From Desulfobacteraceae bacterium (GTDB taxonomy: Bacteria > Desulfobacterota > Desulfobacteria > Desulfobacterales > BuS5): a DNA stretch of 6,444 bases. The position numbers and the translations under genes are program-made. The notes under the pieces were generated by a model that saw nothing but the letters and a program-made list of their open reading frames with translations, searched no databases and had not been told where the DNA came from. Positions 1 to 5,705 of this stretch are shown here, piece by piece. The stretch's first letter is position 1. Each line of letters begins with the position of its first letter. The stretch spans positions 1-6,444 of the forward strand of contig DAOWMW010000076.1 in NCBI GenBank assembly GCA_030642865.1, in the 5' to 3' direction.

Positions 1-620
1 CAGAAAAAAGCCTCATACATGCTATAAATGCAGCAAAGAGTCTGGGGCTGCAGGTAATGGTTCATGCAAATGGCAAAATACCGGTTAACAGTGCTATAAA
101 GGCAGGATGTGATTCCATTGAGCATGGCTTTTTCATGGGAAGGGAAAATATGGAAATCATGGCTGAAAAAAATATTTTCTGGGTTCCCACAGCTTATACC
201 ATGAAAGCTTATTCAAAAATTCTGGACAAAAACAGCGCTGAATCTGCAGGGGCACTGAAAAATTTTAAATCCCAGATCAAACAGATGGCACTTGCAAGAA
301 AACTTAAAGTTCCCCTTGCCCTGGGAACCGATTCAGGGAGTCTGGGTGTTCACCATGGAATTTCCGTGATTGAAGAATTAAAGATATTCATAGAAGCTGG
401 ATACAGTATAGCTAACGCTGTAAAATGCGCCACTTTTAACGGCGCAAGGCTATTGGGAATTAAAAACGGAGGAATACTTGCTCCCCAAAAACCGGCAACC
501 TTTTTAGCAGTACCAGGAAGTCCATCTGATCTTCCTGAAAGTCTTGCACAAATTGAACAAATCTTTATTAATGCATTACCTGTTAAATCCATTTTTCGAC
601 AAAGAGATTGGGCAAATTAG
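1..620 (+). CDS. Amidohydrolase family protein (imidazolonepropionase-like), C-terminal part
   Basis: This is the C-terminal 205 residues or so of a metal-dependent hydrolase; the frame (first full codon at base 3) is open to the left edge, so the true start lies outside the window. Visible signatures are VMVHANG (His codon at 63-65), SIEHG (His codon at 123-125) and LGTDSG (Asp codon at 330-332). These match the third and fourth metal-ligand histidines and the catalytic aspartate of the amidohydrolase (beta/alpha)8 barrel. The C-terminal GARLLGI...GILAPQKPATFLAV stretch is the usual return to the small beta-sandwich domain. These enzymes hydrolyse C-N bonds of cyclic or peptidic amides; imidazolonepropionase and Xaa-Pro dipeptidase-like members share this layout, and the substrate cannot be read from this part. 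The gene ends at TAG 618-620 and converges on the PsiE-like gene. Family call firm, substrate unknown. Confidence 0.88.
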   Translation, partial: EKSLIHAINAAKSLGLQVMVHANGKIPVNSAIKAGCDSIEHGFFMGRENMEIMAEKNIFWVPTAYTMKAYSKILDKNSAESAGALKNFKSQIKQMALARKLKVPLALGTDSGSLGVHHGISVIEELKIFIEAGYSIANAVKCATFNGARLLGIKNGGILAPQKPATFLAVPGSPSDLPESLAQIEQIFINALPVKSIFRQRDWAN

Positions 621-655
621 CGTTTTGCAACAGACTGTTAAGTGAACCCCTTAAT

Positions 656-672
656 AAAAGCAGCGCTTTTTT
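656..672. terminator. Weak candidate bidirectional terminator hairpin between convergent genes
   Basis: AAAAGC (656-661), loop AGC, GCTTTT (665-670), followed by TT, form a 6-bp stem with A-rich and T-rich flanks on its two sides. It sits in the 75-bp gap between the end of the amidohydrolase gene and the end of the oppositely oriented PsiE-like gene, where a shared terminator is expected. The stem is short and only two of its base pairs are G-C, so this is a placement-supported guess. A second weak stem (TTAAG 638-642 with CTTAA 650-654) lies just before it. Confidence 0.35.
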
Positions 673-695
673 CACAAATGTATACTCTTCCTTTT

Positions 696-1127
696 TTATT
701 CTTCATTTTCTGGACTAAACAAAACAGCCAGCGTACGAACAATTCCCAGGGAAAGTATCAAAAATGCAAAGCCAATAAGATTTTGCCAGATAATTTTTTC
801 CTGGGAGTAAAGGATTATTATGAGTTCTCGAACAACAAAGATAATAAAAGGGTCTATCATACTGTGAAGGCGAAATCGCTTTGCCTTAAAATATTCAACA
901 AAACTTCGGAAAAGTTCTATGATTACTAAAAAAGTCAAAATATCTGTAACAGCTTTACCAAATCCAACCCCAAACTGTTCCATATTTAAAAAAGCTTTCA
1001 TTGAAAATATTGTTTTTGCAAGGCCGATTAAAAGAAGTAAAATGATATAAATAATAAGTATATTGATTATAATTTTTAATGATAATTTCCAGATATTTTT
1101 AATATTTATACTGTTTTTATTAAAAAT
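696..1127 (-). CDS. PsiE-family small integral membrane protein, probable ATT start
   Basis: From the ATT codon at 1127-1125 the frame gives 143 residues, close to the ~136 aa of E. coli PsiE. Four hydrophobic helices are visible at about residues 19-37, 62-78, 92-108 and 116-137. Family-like segments include DILTFLVIIELFRSFVEYF, a basic loop KAKRFRL, the IDPFIIFVVREL helix and a closing helix ending SPENEE. PsiE proteins are named for phosphate-starvation induction; their biochemical role is not established. The only in-frame ATG (999-1001) would remove the first helix and leave 101 aa. No ATG, GTG or TTG occurs between it and the upstream stop (1140-1142). AAAGGGG (1141-1135) lies 7 nt before the ATT, an ideal Shine-Dalgarno distance, so I extend the gene there. 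If ATT is not used, the gene is 696-1001 or N-terminally damaged. A Fur-like palindrome lies about 46 bp upstream of this start. Family call fairly sure, start uncertain. Confidence 0.66.
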   Translation of the reverse strand: MFNKNSINIKNIWKLSLKIIINILIIYIILLLLIGLAKTIFSMKAFLNMEQFGVGFGKAVTDILTFLVIIELFRSFVEYFKAKRFRLHSMIDPFIIFVVRELIIILYSQEKIIWQNLIGFAFLILSLGIVRTLAVLFSPENEE

Positions 1128-1134
1128 GATTTTT

Positions 1135-1141
1135 CCCCTTT
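1135..1141 (-). promoter_or_regulatory. Ribosome binding site that decides the PsiE-like start
   Basis: On the minus strand AAAGGGG is followed after 7 nt by ATT (1127-1125) in the PsiE frame. The ATG at 1001 has no comparable purine-rich motif before it. The position of this site is the main argument for an unusual AUU start. Confidence 0.5.
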
Positions 1142-1172
1142 AAACTGAAATGTCAATCTATTCTCACCAGCA

Positions 1173-1191
1173 ACTAATGAAAATCATTACT
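1173..1191. promoter_or_regulatory. Fur-box-like palindrome upstream of the PsiE-like gene
   Basis: TAATGA-AAA-TCATTA (1175-1189) is a perfect 6+3+6 palindrome. It differs only at the central base from the 15-nt core of the classical Fur consensus GATAATGATAATCATTATC (14 of 19 over the full box). A second, overlapping degenerate palindrome TGAT-TATT-ATCA follows at 1191-1202, the kind of array seen in Fur operators. It lies about 46 bp before the proposed ATT start of the PsiE-like gene, where it could block a promoter firing leftward; the letA-type operon starts about 340 bp to the right. AT-rich DNA makes such palindromes easier to meet by chance, so binding is inferred. Confidence 0.45.
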
Positions 1192-1248
1192 GATTATTAT
1201 CAAGAAAATATTACCGGAATAATAACTTTACGTTAAAATATAGTTAGA

Positions 1249-1280
1249 ATTGGGGATGAAATAAATTCACGATCCTTAAT
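1249..1280 (+). repeat. AT-rich repeat, intact copy A
   Basis: This 32-bp unit contains a 19-nt stretch (1249-1267, ATTGGGGATGAAATAAATT) repeated exactly at 1328-1346. Its right part, AAATTCACGATCCT (1263-1276), recurs exactly at 1506-1519. Both halves are contiguous here but 159 bp apart in copy B. AATAAATT (1260-1267) and AATTTATT (1283-1290) also form an 8-bp inverted repeat around the right half. Nothing in it looks coding. It is probably a dispersed intergenic repeat, but no further copy is visible in this window. Confidence 0.7.
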
Positions 1281-1339
1281 TAAATTTATTGTATTTATTT
1301 TGTTTTCTTGCCATTATTCCCTAAAGGATTGGGGATGAA

Positions 1340-1504
1340 ATAAATTACCCATAATTACGCCGGGCTTGTGGTCGTCTTCAAGGCGCATCAATGGTTGCAT
1401 ACTCGGAGCATTTTGGGCACCCACAAGGGGAGCCCCTACGCGATTTTGGCCATTGATGCAACACAGAAGACGGGCACAAGAACAAGTAATTATGGGTAAT
1501 TTAT
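1340..1504. mobile_element. MITE-like palindromic element, about 160 bp, non-coding
   Basis: Two 55-nt arms (1340-1394 and 1450-1504) are imperfect inverted copies. The outermost 19 bp are perfect (1340-1358 with 1486-1504, containing ATTACCCATAATTAC). They are followed by CTTGTG/CACAAG (1365-1370, 1475-1480), GTCTTC/GAAGAC (1374-1379, 1466-1471) and a perfect 10-bp GCATCAATGG/CCATTGATGC (1385-1394, 1450-1459). In all about 41 of 55 positions pair. The 55-nt centre carries its own GC-rich hairpin. There is no transposase reading frame, so it could move only with help from elsewhere in the genome. Short length, terminal inverted repeats and a probable AAATT duplication are classic MITE traits. 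The alternative is a structured RNA or other folded intergenic element. Confidence 0.6.
1415..1439. repeat. GC-rich REP-like hairpin inside the palindromic element
   Basis: GGGCACCC (1415-1422) and GGGAGCCC (1428-1435) pair with one A-A mismatch around loop ACAAG, and CTAC follows. The right side GCCCCTAC is shared exactly with the hairpin at 5706-5728. The direct repeat ATTTTGG stands on both sides (1410-1416 and 1443-1449), so the hairpin may be a separate insertion in the centre of the larger palindrome. Confidence 0.5.
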
Positions 1505-1531
1505 AAAATTCACGATCCTAATCCAGTATAA

Positions 1532-2191
1532 GTGGAAATAAATACGCAAATAAAAATGAAAACTACAATTCAAACAACAGATATATCAGAATTAATAGTC
1601 TGTCATGATTGCGATCTGCTTTTTAAAAGTCCCTGTGTTGACGTGGGGTATGCCCTTTTTTGTCCAAGGTGCGGATGCCATCTTTGTGAGCCAAAAAAAA
1701 ATTCCATAAATAGAACGCTGGCCTTAAGCATTACCGCTCTTTTGCTCTATTTGCCAGCCTCCTTAATCCCTTTAATGACTTTTGACACTTTCGGCTTTAA
1801 GCAAAGCTGTTCTGTTTTTGATGCGGTTATCCATTTTTATGATACGGGATATTTATTTGTCTCTTTGATGGTGGCATTAACCAGTCTTTTCTTTCCTTTG
1901 ATCAAACTTTTGCTGATTTTTGTTATTTCCATGTGTCTTAAATTAAGATATTATCCAGATTTTCTTCCCCTGTTCATGCGGTGGCACTCTTTTATAGCTG
2001 AATGGGAAATGCTTGATGTATATATGATTGGTATTCTGGTAACAATTATTAAAATGTATCATGCGGTACATATTCAATATGAATATGGCTTTTTCTTTTT
2101 TACAGGTCTGTTAATTATTACTTTTTGTTCCTCAACGTCCATGGATAAAAATCTTTTCTGGAGCCTTATCGAGGAAAAGAGCCTTGCCTGA
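1532..2191 (+). CDS. LetA/PqiA-type membrane protein, single domain (first half)
   Basis: The 219-residue product is one PqiA unit. A cytoplasmic zinc ribbon comes first, with CHDC (Cys24, Cys27) and CPRC (Cys44, Cys47). Hydrophobic helices follow at about 64-84 (with YLPASLIPLM, the family's FPANxLPVM motif), 106-135, 160-177 and 185-201. EWEMLDVYMIGIL corresponds to the WSMLDIFVITLL signature seen in its neighbour. E. coli LetA (YebS) and PqiA contain two such units in one ~420-aa chain; here each unit has its own gene. The C-terminal FDPRLxWD motif is eroded (MDKNLFW), so this copy is the more diverged. It likely forms the inner-membrane partner of the LetB-type tunnel encoded downstream. 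The start is GTG 1532; ATG 1556 is an alternative, and neither has a clear ribosome site. The gene begins only 12 bp after the interrupted repeat. Confidence 0.85.
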   Translation: MEINTQIKMKTTIQTTDISELIVCHDCDLLFKSPCVDVGYALFCPRCGCHLCEPKKNSINRTLALSITALLLYLPASLIPLMTFDTFGFKQSCSVFDAVIHFYDTGYLFVSLMVALTSLFFPLIKLLLIFVISMCLKLRYYPDFLPLFMRWHSFIAEWEMLDVYMIGILVTIIKMYHAVHIQYEYGFFFFTGLLIITFCSSTSMDKNLFWSLIEEKSLA

Positions 2192-2204
2192 AAAAATGGT
2201 AATC

Positions 2205-2281
2205 ACAGGATTTAGGAGAATAATTTCGCTAATAGCTAAAGGCTAACCGCACAGCTTGAAATTATTTATGTGACGGCCTGT
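2205..2281. repeat. Imperfect inverted repeat between the two LetA-type genes
   Basis: The 116-bp gap between the two genes contains AATAATTTC (2219-2227) and its exact complement GAAATTATT (2258-2266), with ACAGG (2205-2209) and CCTGT (2277-2281) pairing further out. A small hairpin CTCTG-TAAT-CAGAG (2291-2304) follows directly before the ATG at 2308 and would cover the only weak ribosome-site purines. There is no T-run, so it is more likely an RNA processing or translation-control structure than a terminator. Confidence 0.35.
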
Positions 2282-2307
2282 ATTCATTGTCTCTGTAATC
2301 AGAGCAG

Positions 2308-2976
2308 ATGAATAATTACAAAAAATTAAACATGGAAAAAAATATTGAAAAAAATGGAGTGGGTTACATAACAGGTATGAAGGCTGGAATTGTCCTGTGC
2401 CCTGGGTGTCATAAAGTTCTTATAGCCACTGAAAAAAATGGGATGAGAATCAGACTGTGCCCAAGATGCGGTGCCAGTATTCATTTTCGCAAGCCTGACA
2501 GTATTGGCCGAACCTGGGCACTGCTTATAACTGCTGCCATTCTTGTTTTTCCTGCTAATCTCTTACCAGTTATGCGGGTATATTCCCGAAATGTGCCTGA
2601 TGATTCCACAATAATGGAAGGGATTATATACTTTTTTAAAGAAGGCTCCTATGGGATTGGTATAATTATTTTCACGGCCAGTATTCTGATCCCCTTTTTT
2701 AAAATCACAGGGATTAGTCTGATACTTTTTTCCATTCATTTTAAATGGAAAACCAGATTAAAACAGAAAGCTCTGATGTTCAGATTTATTCAATTTGTAG
2801 GACGCTGGTCAATGCTCGATATTTTTGTAATAACACTTCTTCAGGCATTTATCGATTTTGGAATTCTATCCTCCATCGCGCCTGCGCCTGCTGCGGCATA
2901 TTTTACCGGTGTGGTGGTGGTCACCATGTTTGCAGCAATTACCTTTGACCCACGCCTCATGTGGGATGAATATTAA
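2308..2976 (+). CDS. LetA/PqiA-type membrane protein, single domain (second half)
   Basis: The 222-residue product is a well-conserved PqiA unit. Its zinc ribbon has CPGC (Cys31, Cys34) and CPRC (Cys51, Cys54). Hydrophobic helices lie at about 70-89 (FPANLLPVM), 116-142, 169-190 and 197-212. The hallmark FVGRWSMLDIFVITLLQAF and terminal FDPRLMWDEY are intact. It resembles the C-terminal half of E. coli LetA/PqiA more than its upstream sister does. It should sit in the inner membrane at the base of the MCE tunnel and probably pairs with the 219-aa protein to rebuild a two-unit LetA. ATG 2308 has only AGAG before it; ATG 2332 and ATG 2377 (product MKAGIVLCPGC...) are alternatives, the last giving an N-terminus typical of the family. 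The next gene starts 15 bp after its stop, so the two are co-transcribed. Confidence 0.9.
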   Translation: MNNYKKLNMEKNIEKNGVGYITGMKAGIVLCPGCHKVLIATEKNGMRIRLCPRCGASIHFRKPDSIGRTWALLITAAILVFPANLLPVMRVYSRNVPDDSTIMEGIIYFFKEGSYGIGIIIFTASILIPFFKITGISLILFSIHFKWKTRLKQKALMFRFIQFVGRWSMLDIFVITLLQAFIDFGILSSIAPAPAAAYFTGVVVVTMFAAITFDPRLMWDEY

Positions 2977-2980
2977 AACC

Positions 2981-2986
2981 AGGGAG
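2981..2986 (+). promoter_or_regulatory. Ribosome binding site of letB
   Basis: AGGGAG lies 5 nt before ATG 2992 in the 15-bp gap after the second LetA-type gene. It is the only clear Shine-Dalgarno sequence in the operon and fixes the letB start. Confidence 0.75.
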
Positions 2987-2991
2987 ATTAA

Positions 2992-5703
2992 ATGACCCCC
3001 CCCCTCCTTAAAAAAAGCAGCAGAATATCCCCGATCTGGATTTTGCCGGTTGTGGCTCTTGTAATAGGAGGATGGCTCCTTTATAAAGGTGTCAAGGATG
3101 CCGGAATTAAGATAATTGTTCATTTTGAAAATGCTGAAAGCGTTGTTCCAGGTAAAACTCAAATAATGTACAAGGGCATTCCTGTTGGGACGGTTGTGGA
3201 GATAACAGTCGATGAAAATATGAAGGGGGTTGACCTTTATATTGAAATGGATTCCAGACTAAAAGACAGTCTTGTGGAAGATACTCTGTTCTGGATTGTG
3301 CGTCCGGAAATTTCTGCTGGTAAAATCAGCGGTGTTAACACTCTTTTTTCAGGGAGTTATCTTGAAACCAGACCCGGCATTTCCAGGCTTCCGGCAAGAG
3401 AATTTACAGGGTTGGCCGAGTCGCCATCTCTTCCCATTACTGCCCCTGGTCTCCATATAAAATTTAACACGGCTGCCCTTGGCTCTCTTCAAAAAGGATC
3501 TCAAATTTATTTTAATAACATTCCCATTGGTTCTGTTCAGGGATATATTTTAATGAGCCAACAAAATGTTCTGATTAATGCGTATATCAAGCCTGAATAT
3601 GCCCATCTCGTTAAAAAAAATACCAAATTCTGGAATGCCAGCGGTATTACTTTTAAAGGAAACCTTTCCGGTTTTAAATTGGAGATGGAGAGCATTTCCT
3701 CTCTGATCTATGGCGGGATCGGGATGTATACACCGAAATTAAAAAAAAATAGCCCTAATGCCGAAAACGGCGACTTTTTTACTTTATATGAAGACCTGGA
3801 TGATTCCATGACAGGGATTCATATGACCCTTAAACTTTGTTCTGCTGAAGGCCTGGCGGCTGATACTTCCAGAGTTATGTACCGTGGACTGAAGGTGGGA
3901 ACAGTAAGCAGCCTCACCTTTAACAGGGATAATAAAAAAAGAGTTACCGCAAATATTATTATCAACCCGGAATCGGAATTTATATTAAGGGAAAAAACCA
4001 GATTCTGGGTTGCACGACCGAAATTTTCAATTAATAGAATCCAGAACATGGAGACCATATTAAAGGGAGCATATATCACTTTTGAACCCGGGGGAGGAAA
4101 ATTTTGCGATGATTTTACAGCAGGGGTACAGCCAAATTCAAAAAGCATACTGAGACAAGGGAAAAAGTTTACCCTTGTCTCTGAAAATTCCAGATCTTTT
4201 TCCATTGGTGCTCCGGTTTTTTACAAAGAGTTACAGGTGGGGGAGATCACAGCTTTTGACCTTGCCCCTGGCGGGAATCATATTTTAGCAGATTTTTTGA
4301 TATATGCGAGATACACTTACCTTGTAAGGTCTGATTCCATATTCTGGAAAACAGGGGGCATTCATATTGATGCCGGCCTCGATGGTGTAAGTGTAAAAGC
4401 TGAAATGCTTACAACCCTTTTTACAGGGGGGGTTGCATTTATCACCCCTGGGGCCCTCCCTGCCGATTCCCGCCGCCCGAATAAAAAAAAAATATTTCAC
4501 CTTTATCAAACTTACCAAAAGGCCATCGACGCAACTCCCGTACTGCAATCTAAAGGGGTGAAAATACAATTGCAGGCCATATCACTTAAATCTGTTTCTT
4601 CCGGGACTCCCATCCTTTATAAACAGGTTGAAGTTGGTGAGATTACCGGTTTTCAAATGACAGAAAAAGGTGAAAACATTATTCTTGATGCTTTCATTCA
4701 AAAAAAGTATGCTCACCTTCTTAAAACAACAAGCAGGTTTTATAATGCAAGCGGCGTAGATATTAAAGGAAATCTTTCCGGAGTTCATATTAAAACCGGT
4801 TCTTTAAAAAGTATTATTGCAGGAGGTATTGGGTTTTTTCTACCGTTTCCGGGTGAACCAGTTAAAAAAAATCATTCTTTTACACTTTATAATGATTACC
4901 AGGCTGCACTTGATGCTGATAAAATAAAAATTTTTCTCAATTTTGCCAGCCCCCATGGGATTAAGGAGGGGGTCGATATAAAATATCAGGGGATAGCCCT
5001 TGGGAAGGTAAAAAAAGTGGTATATGGCAAGGGTATGGAGTCGGTTATTGCCACGGTTCTTGTGGATAAAGAGTCTAAAATGTTATTTCGCGAAGATACC
5101 AGAATCTGGCTGGTGGCCCCCGAGCTTACCATCTTTGGGGTAAAAAATCTTGACAGTATTATTACCGGCCCATATATCGCCTTAAAACCAGGAAAAGGAG
5201 ACCCTGTTGTTACACTCACGGCTCTTGCGGCGCCCCCTTTTAAAGAAGAGATTGAGGTAGGATTAAATATTATCCTCCAAAGCCGGCGCCTTGGTTCGTT
5301 AAAAAAAAAATCTCCTGTTTATTACCGGCAAATCCGTATTGGGAGCGTGACAGGCTATGATCTTTCCCCCAATGCCAGCAGGGTGTGGGTATATATTAAC
5401 ATCTCTCCCCCTTACACCCCTCTTATTCGGAAAAATACCAGATTCTGGAATGCCAGCGGCATAAAAATGACTGGGGGTATTTTCTCGGGGGTCAAGATTG
5501 ATGCTGAAACAATTGCATCAATTGTCGCTGGCGGTATTGCCATGGCAACCCCTGAAAATTATAAAAAAGACAAAAAAGGGGCCCCCGCCGCAGATGGGGA
5601 TATGTTTACTCTCCACGAAAAAGGGGAAAAAAAATGGCTTTTGTGGAATCCTGAAATTCAGCTTAAAAAAAGATTTCAGAAAAATCATCAAGCCAGCTTT
5701 TAG
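2992..5703 (+). CDS. letB: LetB/YebT-type lipid-transport tunnel, seven MCE domains
   Basis: The 903-residue product has a short cytoplasmic N-terminus, one membrane anchor at about 14-32 and seven tandem MCE domains. They lie at roughly 38-128, 153-250, 275-369, 391-486, 522-620, 644-735 and 755-855, and each starts with a beta strand and a (Y/F)xxxxVG or IG turn such as YKGIPVGTV. Seven domains and ~880-900 aa identify LetB (E. coli YebT, 877 aa) rather than the three-domain PqiB. E. coli LetB forms a hexameric stack of seven rings bridging inner and outer membranes for lipid movement. Domains 1, 3 and 6 share FW(I/V)xRP...GxYIxxxPG-like ends; domains 2, 4, 5 and 7 share FWNASGI...SG...GGIxxxTP. 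A linker FTLY-type motif recurs near 263, 502, 630 and 872. The tail after domain 7 is basic (KKRFQKNHQ). A C9 run (2996-3004) lies just after the start codon. Family assignment is very secure. Confidence 0.95.
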   Translation: MTPPLLKKSSRISPIWILPVVALVIGGWLLYKGVKDAGIKIIVHFENAESVVPGKTQIMYKGIPVGTVVEITVDENMKGVDLYIEMDSRLKDSLVEDTLFWIVRPEISAGKISGVNTLFSGSYLETRPGISRLPAREFTGLAESPSLPITAPGLHIKFNTAALGSLQKGSQIYFNNIPIGSVQGYILMSQQNVLINAYIKPEYAHLVKKNTKFWNASGITFKGNLSGFKLEMESISSLIYGGIGMYTPKLKKNSPNAENGDFFTLYEDLDDSMTGIHMTLKLCSAEGLAADTSRVMYRGLKVGTVSSLTFNRDNKKRVTANIIINPESEFILREKTRFWVARPKFSINRIQNMETILKGAYITFEPGGGKFCDDFTAGVQPNSKSILRQGKKFTLVSENSRSFSIGAPVFYKELQVGEITAFDLAPGGNHILADFLIYARYTYLVRSDSIFWKTGGIHIDAGLDGVSVKAEMLTTLFTGGVAFITPGALPADSRRPNKKKIFHLYQTYQKAIDATPVLQSKGVKIQLQAISLKSVSSGTPILYKQVEVGEITGFQMTEKGENIILDAFIQKKYAHLLKTTSRFYNASGVDIKGNLSGVHIKTGSLKSIIAGGIGFFLPFPGEPVKKNHSFTLYNDYQAALDADKIKIFLNFASPHGIKEGVDIKYQGIALGKVKKVVYGKGMESVIATVLVDKESKMLFREDTRIWLVAPELTIFGVKNLDSIITGPYIALKPGKGDPVVTLTALAAPPFKEEIEVGLNIILQSRRLGSLKKKSPVYYRQIRIGSVTGYDLSPNASRVWVYINISPPYTPLIRKNTRFWNASGIKMTGGIFSGVKIDAETIASIVAGGIAMATPENYKKDKKGAPAADGDMFTLHEKGEKKWLLWNPEIQLKKRFQKNHQASF

Positions 5704-5705
5704 CA

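Larger units (their letters stand above)
1328..1519 (+). repeat. AT-rich repeat, copy B, interrupted by a palindromic insert
   Basis: The left half (1328-1346) and right half (1506-1519) match the contiguous copy A at 1249-1276 exactly. The sequence AAATT, present once in copy A, flanks the interruption on both sides (1342-1346 and 1506-1510), as a target-site duplication would. With one extra A allowed, the duplication extends to ATAAATT (1340-1346) and ATAAAATT (1503-1510). Outer GGATT (1326-1330) and AATCC (1520-1524) are complementary. The right half ends only a few bases before the GTG start of the first LetA-type gene. Confidence 0.65.

Noticed and set aside
629..639. Short palindrome AACAG-A-CTGTT after the amidohydrolase gene
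   Set aside because: Five base pairs in AT-rich intergenic DNA between convergent genes is not distinctive enough to call an operator.
642..929. Forward open frame of 95 codons
   Set aside because: It lies antisense to the PsiE-like gene, which has a clear membrane-protein pattern. The forward translation is low-complexity and has no family features.
1128..1156. Perfect TTGACA -35 box on the minus strand (1156-1151) for the PsiE-like gene
   Set aside because: The hexamer at 17-nt spacing is AAAATC, a poor -10, and the resulting transcript would begin after the AAAGGGG ribosome site.
1211..1239. Sigma-70-like promoter TTACCG-17-TAAAAT for the letA operon
   Set aside because: The -35 matches consensus at only three of six bases, and in AT-rich DNA such -10 boxes are common. 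It also lies on the far side of the inserted element, about 290 bp from the gene.
1249..1346. Possible CRISPR repeats (two 19-nt identical units 79 bp apart)
   Set aside because: There are only two units, the second is continued by a palindromic insert, the spacing is too long, and no cas gene or third unit is present.
3819..4205. Reverse-strand open frame of 128 codons within letB
   Set aside because: It is fully antisense to MCE domains 3-4 of letB and shows no recognisable domain.
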